From Nocardioides sp. (GTDB lineage Bacteria > Actinomycetota > Actinomycetes > Propionibacteriales > Nocardioidaceae), in NCBI GenBank assembly GCA_025965125.1, contig JAOPXM010000077.1:1-54482 (forward strand): a stretch of DNA of 54,482 nt, given 5' to 3'. Both the position numbers and the translations under genes were made by a program. Shown here piece after piece: positions 53,014 to 54,482 of the stretch (the first letter of the stretch is position 1; every line of letters begins with the position of its first letter). Below the pieces are notes generated by a model. The model was not told where the DNA came from. It saw nothing but the letters and a program-made list of their open reading frames with translations, and did no database searches.

Positions 53014-53995
53014 GACGCGGTCCCAGGACCTTGGTGTTGATGTAGTCCAGTCGTCGGGTCGCCGAGTCGACGTCCTCGCCGGGCAGCATGCCGAAGAAGT
53101 GAACCTCGTCGACCCCGGCGGTCTCTGCCTCATCGAGGATCGCACCGGCACCTGCGGCGTCGACGAAGGCATAGAACCCGTCACGCACCAGATCCGCCGC
53201 GTCCGTGTACGGCGCCATCTTGAGGAAGCCGTAGTCGATGTAGGCATTGACCTGGAACAGCATGTGCTCACCCAGCTCCGCGAGCGCTCGTTCCGGGTCT
53301 TCGTCGACCAGGATCCAGGCGGTGCGCATCGCATGCTTGCGGTCCGCTCCATCGAGCCGCGCACAGGCAGCGTGGTAAGCAACGACCTCGTCGTTGACCG
53401 AGGCCATGAAGCCATCGGCCAGTCGGGCAGCACGCTCGATCGCGACCGGGGCAGTTCCTCCCAGCCAGATCGGCGGCCCCCCGGGCCGCACCGGACCGGG
53501 GCGGACGACGACCTCGGGGATCGTCCAGTGCTTGCCCTCGAAGCTGAAGGCCTCACCGGAGAAGGCAAGACGCAGGATTGCGAGCGACTCCTCCATCCGA
53601 GAGCCACGCTCCTTGGTCGTGGTGCCGAGTGCCTCGAACTCGAGCTCGCGATAGCCCACCGCGACGCCGAGCCTGAAGCGTCCACCCGACAGCGCGTCGA
53701 CGGTGAGTGAATCTTCGGCGATCCGGAGCGGGTGGTGCAGCGGGAGCTGCAGGATGTTGGTGGCGATACCGACGCGGGATGTGCGGGCCGCTATGGCGGT
53801 GGCGAGCGCAAGCACTGAGGGCGTGTAACCGTCGTCGGTGAAGTGATGCTCGGAGACCGACACCTCCGCAAAGGCGGTGGAGCTCTCGACCCAGTCGATC
53901 TGCTCGAAGATCTTGCGGTAGCGCACGTCCCACGGCTCGCGCCACGGCGCCGGGTTGCGGAAGTCGTAGAAGACACCGAACTTCGTGGGAGACAT
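53006..53995 (-). CDS. LLM-class flavin-dependent oxidoreductase
   Basis: A 329-residue luciferase-like protein: VSVSEHHFTDDGYTPS near 45-60, NILQLPLHHPLRIAEDSLTVD near 80-100 and LSGGRFRLGVAVGYRELEFEAL near 103-124. The EHH motif and GYRELEFEALG are marks of the FMN-dependent LLM monooxygenase branch. With the SDR behind it, it may oxidise the ring substrate. A motif site lies 69 bases upstream. Confidence 0.88.
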   Translation of the reverse strand: MSPTKFGVFYDFRNPAPWREPWDVRYRKIFEQIDWVESSTAFAEVSVSEHHFTDDGYTPSVLALATAIAARTSRVGIATNILQLPLHHPLRIAEDSLTVDALSGGRFRLGVAVGYRELEFEALGTTTKERGSRMEESLAILRLAFSGEAFSFEGKHWTIPEVVVRPGPVRPGGPPIWLGGTAPVAIERAARLADGFMASVNDEVVAYHAACARLDGADRKHAMRTAWILVDEDPERALAELGEHMLFQVNAYIDYGFLKMAPYTDAADLVRDGFYAFVDAAGAGAILDEAETAGVDEVHFFGMLPGEDVDSATRRLDYINTKVLGPRLV

Positions 53996-54063
53996 GGGTC
54001 GCCCTCCGATCAGAAGAGGTAGGGGTAGGACTCCGATCCTCCGACTGTCCGCGCACCGGGGGT

Positions 54064-54079
54064 TGTCTCAAATCGATCC
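54064..54079 (+). promoter_or_regulatory. TGTCTC motif upstream of the last LLM gene
   Basis: TGTCTCAAATCGATCC, one or two mismatches from the consensus, 69 bases before the LLM start. Confidence 0.55.
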
Positions 54080-54215
54080 AGCCGTTCATGGCGTGTCCCG
54101 ACCTCTGGGTCAGCGGGAAAATCTTCGTTCAGGATGCCCGGCACGTCTTGCCGAGAGGTCCCTGGCGTGGCCAGCCGCGGTAGCCGTCTCGGTACCGCAG
54201 GCCCTCAGAACGCAT

Positions 54216-54253
54216 CAGAGGCCGCCTCCCGGAACTCCGGGAAACGGCCTCTG
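54216..54253 (-). terminator. Terminator hairpin after the right tRNA fragment
   Basis: CAGAGGCCG and CGGCCTCTG are perfect 9-bp arms, with an inner CCCGG-AACT-CCGGG stem. It sits directly downstream of the tRNA 3' end on the minus strand. Same layout as 18098-18135. Confidence 0.6.
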
Positions 54254-54264
54254 ACCTGCGATTT

Positions 54265-54314
54265 AACTTTGTAGCGGGGGCAGGATTTGAACCTGCGACC
54301 TCTGGGTTATGAGT
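54265..54314 (-). repeat. Right attachment-site repeat: 3' half of a CAU tRNA
   Basis: Identical over 50 bp to 23610-23659, same orientation, 30.6 kb away. The tRNA 5' half is again missing, so the intact gene should lie further right, beyond at least one more integrated element. Confidence 0.85.
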
Positions 54315-54356
54315 GAAATCTCTCGACATGTCCCGCGCCCTTGATTCGCGCTCGCA

Positions 54357-54373
54357 GTGAGGTCAGAGTGAGG
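54357..54373 (+). promoter_or_regulatory. Paired GTGAGG boxes, right copy
   Basis: GTGAGG at 54357 and 54368 (11-bp period), 43 bases after the tRNA repeat, exactly as on the left. Confidence 0.5.
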
Positions 54374-54447
54374 TAACCTTGCAGGTCAGATGCCCTTATT
54401 GCGTTCTGAATTCGTCCAGTTTGATCCCAGGCCATCCGGCAAAGTCC

Positions 54448-54482
54448 GGTAACCATACGGTAACCAAAAGTCTCGGAGGCAG
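54448..54482 (+). promoter_or_regulatory. Paired GGTAACC boxes and Shine-Dalgarno of an integrase beyond the edge
   Basis: GGTAACC at 54448 and 54459 (11-bp period), then GGAGG at 54475-54479. By comparison with the left copy, an integrase gene should start about 54485-54488, just outside the window. Confidence 0.5.

Larger units (their letters stand above)
53996..54482. other. Right boundary of the catabolic island
   Basis: 487 bases holding the motif site at 54064, CGACCTCTGGGTCA (about 54099; a second piece of tRNA-like sequence), the terminator-like hairpin (54216-54253), the right tRNA repeat (54265-54314) and the leader of the next element's integrase (54357-54482). No gene is complete here. 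Confidence 0.6.

Noticed and set aside
54265-54314. tRNA-fMet gene
   Set aside because: Only the 3' half is present; D arm and 5' acceptor strand are missing at both 23.6 and 54.3 kb.
1-54482. CRISPR array, insertion sequences or transposases
   Set aside because: No regularly spaced repeats, no transposase motifs and no terminal inverted repeats were seen.

Overview
The window is high-GC DNA with dense, translationally coupled operons (ATGA and GTGA overlaps), frequent GTG starts, LLM-class oxidoreductases and tRNA genes without an encoded CCA. This points to an actinobacterium. A Nocardioides-type relative would fit the catabolic genes, but the sequence does not fix the genus. I count about 43 credible protein genes, several broken or partial ones, no intact RNA gene and no CRISPR array.

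Region 1 (about 1-15.6 kb) is a nonribosomal peptide locus. A leftward operon encodes a C-A-T-C-A-T-E synthetase (15628-7811), a poorly resolved small reading frame, a protealysin-like M4 metallopeptidase, a protein-arginine-methyltransferase (PRMT) homologue and a second synthetase with the unusual order A-T-sulfotransferase-thioesterase. A phosphopantetheinyl transferase gene faces it tail to tail, followed by an MbtH gene. An Arg/Gly-rich (RGG) protein runs off the left edge and has its own promoter and a perfect dyad. The sulfotransferase-thioesterase pair resembles the decarboxylating, olefin-forming release module of curacin and cyanobacterial olefin synthases.

Region 2 (15.6-23.6 kb) holds small housekeeping or stress operons: HxlR regulator facing an LLM oxidoreductase plus a hemerythrin-like protein; a universal stress protein, an SRPBCC protein and a membrane protein; and a cysteine-free ArsR regulator with a SulP transporter and two small proteins. 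A decayed tRNA-end/terminator remnant and a truncated VOC-like gene lie near 18.1 kb.

Region 3 (23.6-54.3 kb) is a catabolic genomic island bounded by a 50-bp perfect direct repeat, the 3' half of a CAU tRNA, probably initiator tRNA-fMet. To the right of each copy lies the same integrase-type leader: paired GTGAGG and paired GGTA(A)CC boxes, each with 11-bp period, then a Shine-Dalgarno. The left integrase is broken; the right one would start just beyond the window. The island encodes a sugar-type ABC importer with an ATPase-permease fusion, a CoA ligase, a CoA-transferase, a Baeyer-Villiger monooxygenase, two LLM oxidoreductases, four SDRs plus one mini-SDR, two cyclase-family hydrolases, two SnoaL-like proteins, a paired acyl-CoA dehydrogenase system, two enoyl-CoA hydratases, a thiolase, and two degenerate thiolases with a double OB-fold partner. 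This looks like uptake and ring-opening/beta-oxidation of an alicyclic, terpenoid- or steroid-like compound; the substrate is not readable from sequence.

Two promoter motifs organise the island. A 16-mer, TGTCTCAnnTCGATAC, occurs eight times, always on the strand opposite the downstream gene, and probably serves the AcoR-like activator (48247-49971). A second motif, ACCAAACGnnYGGYTG, occurs six times, including upstream of the TetR gene and of the activator gene, suggesting a TetR-to-activator cascade.
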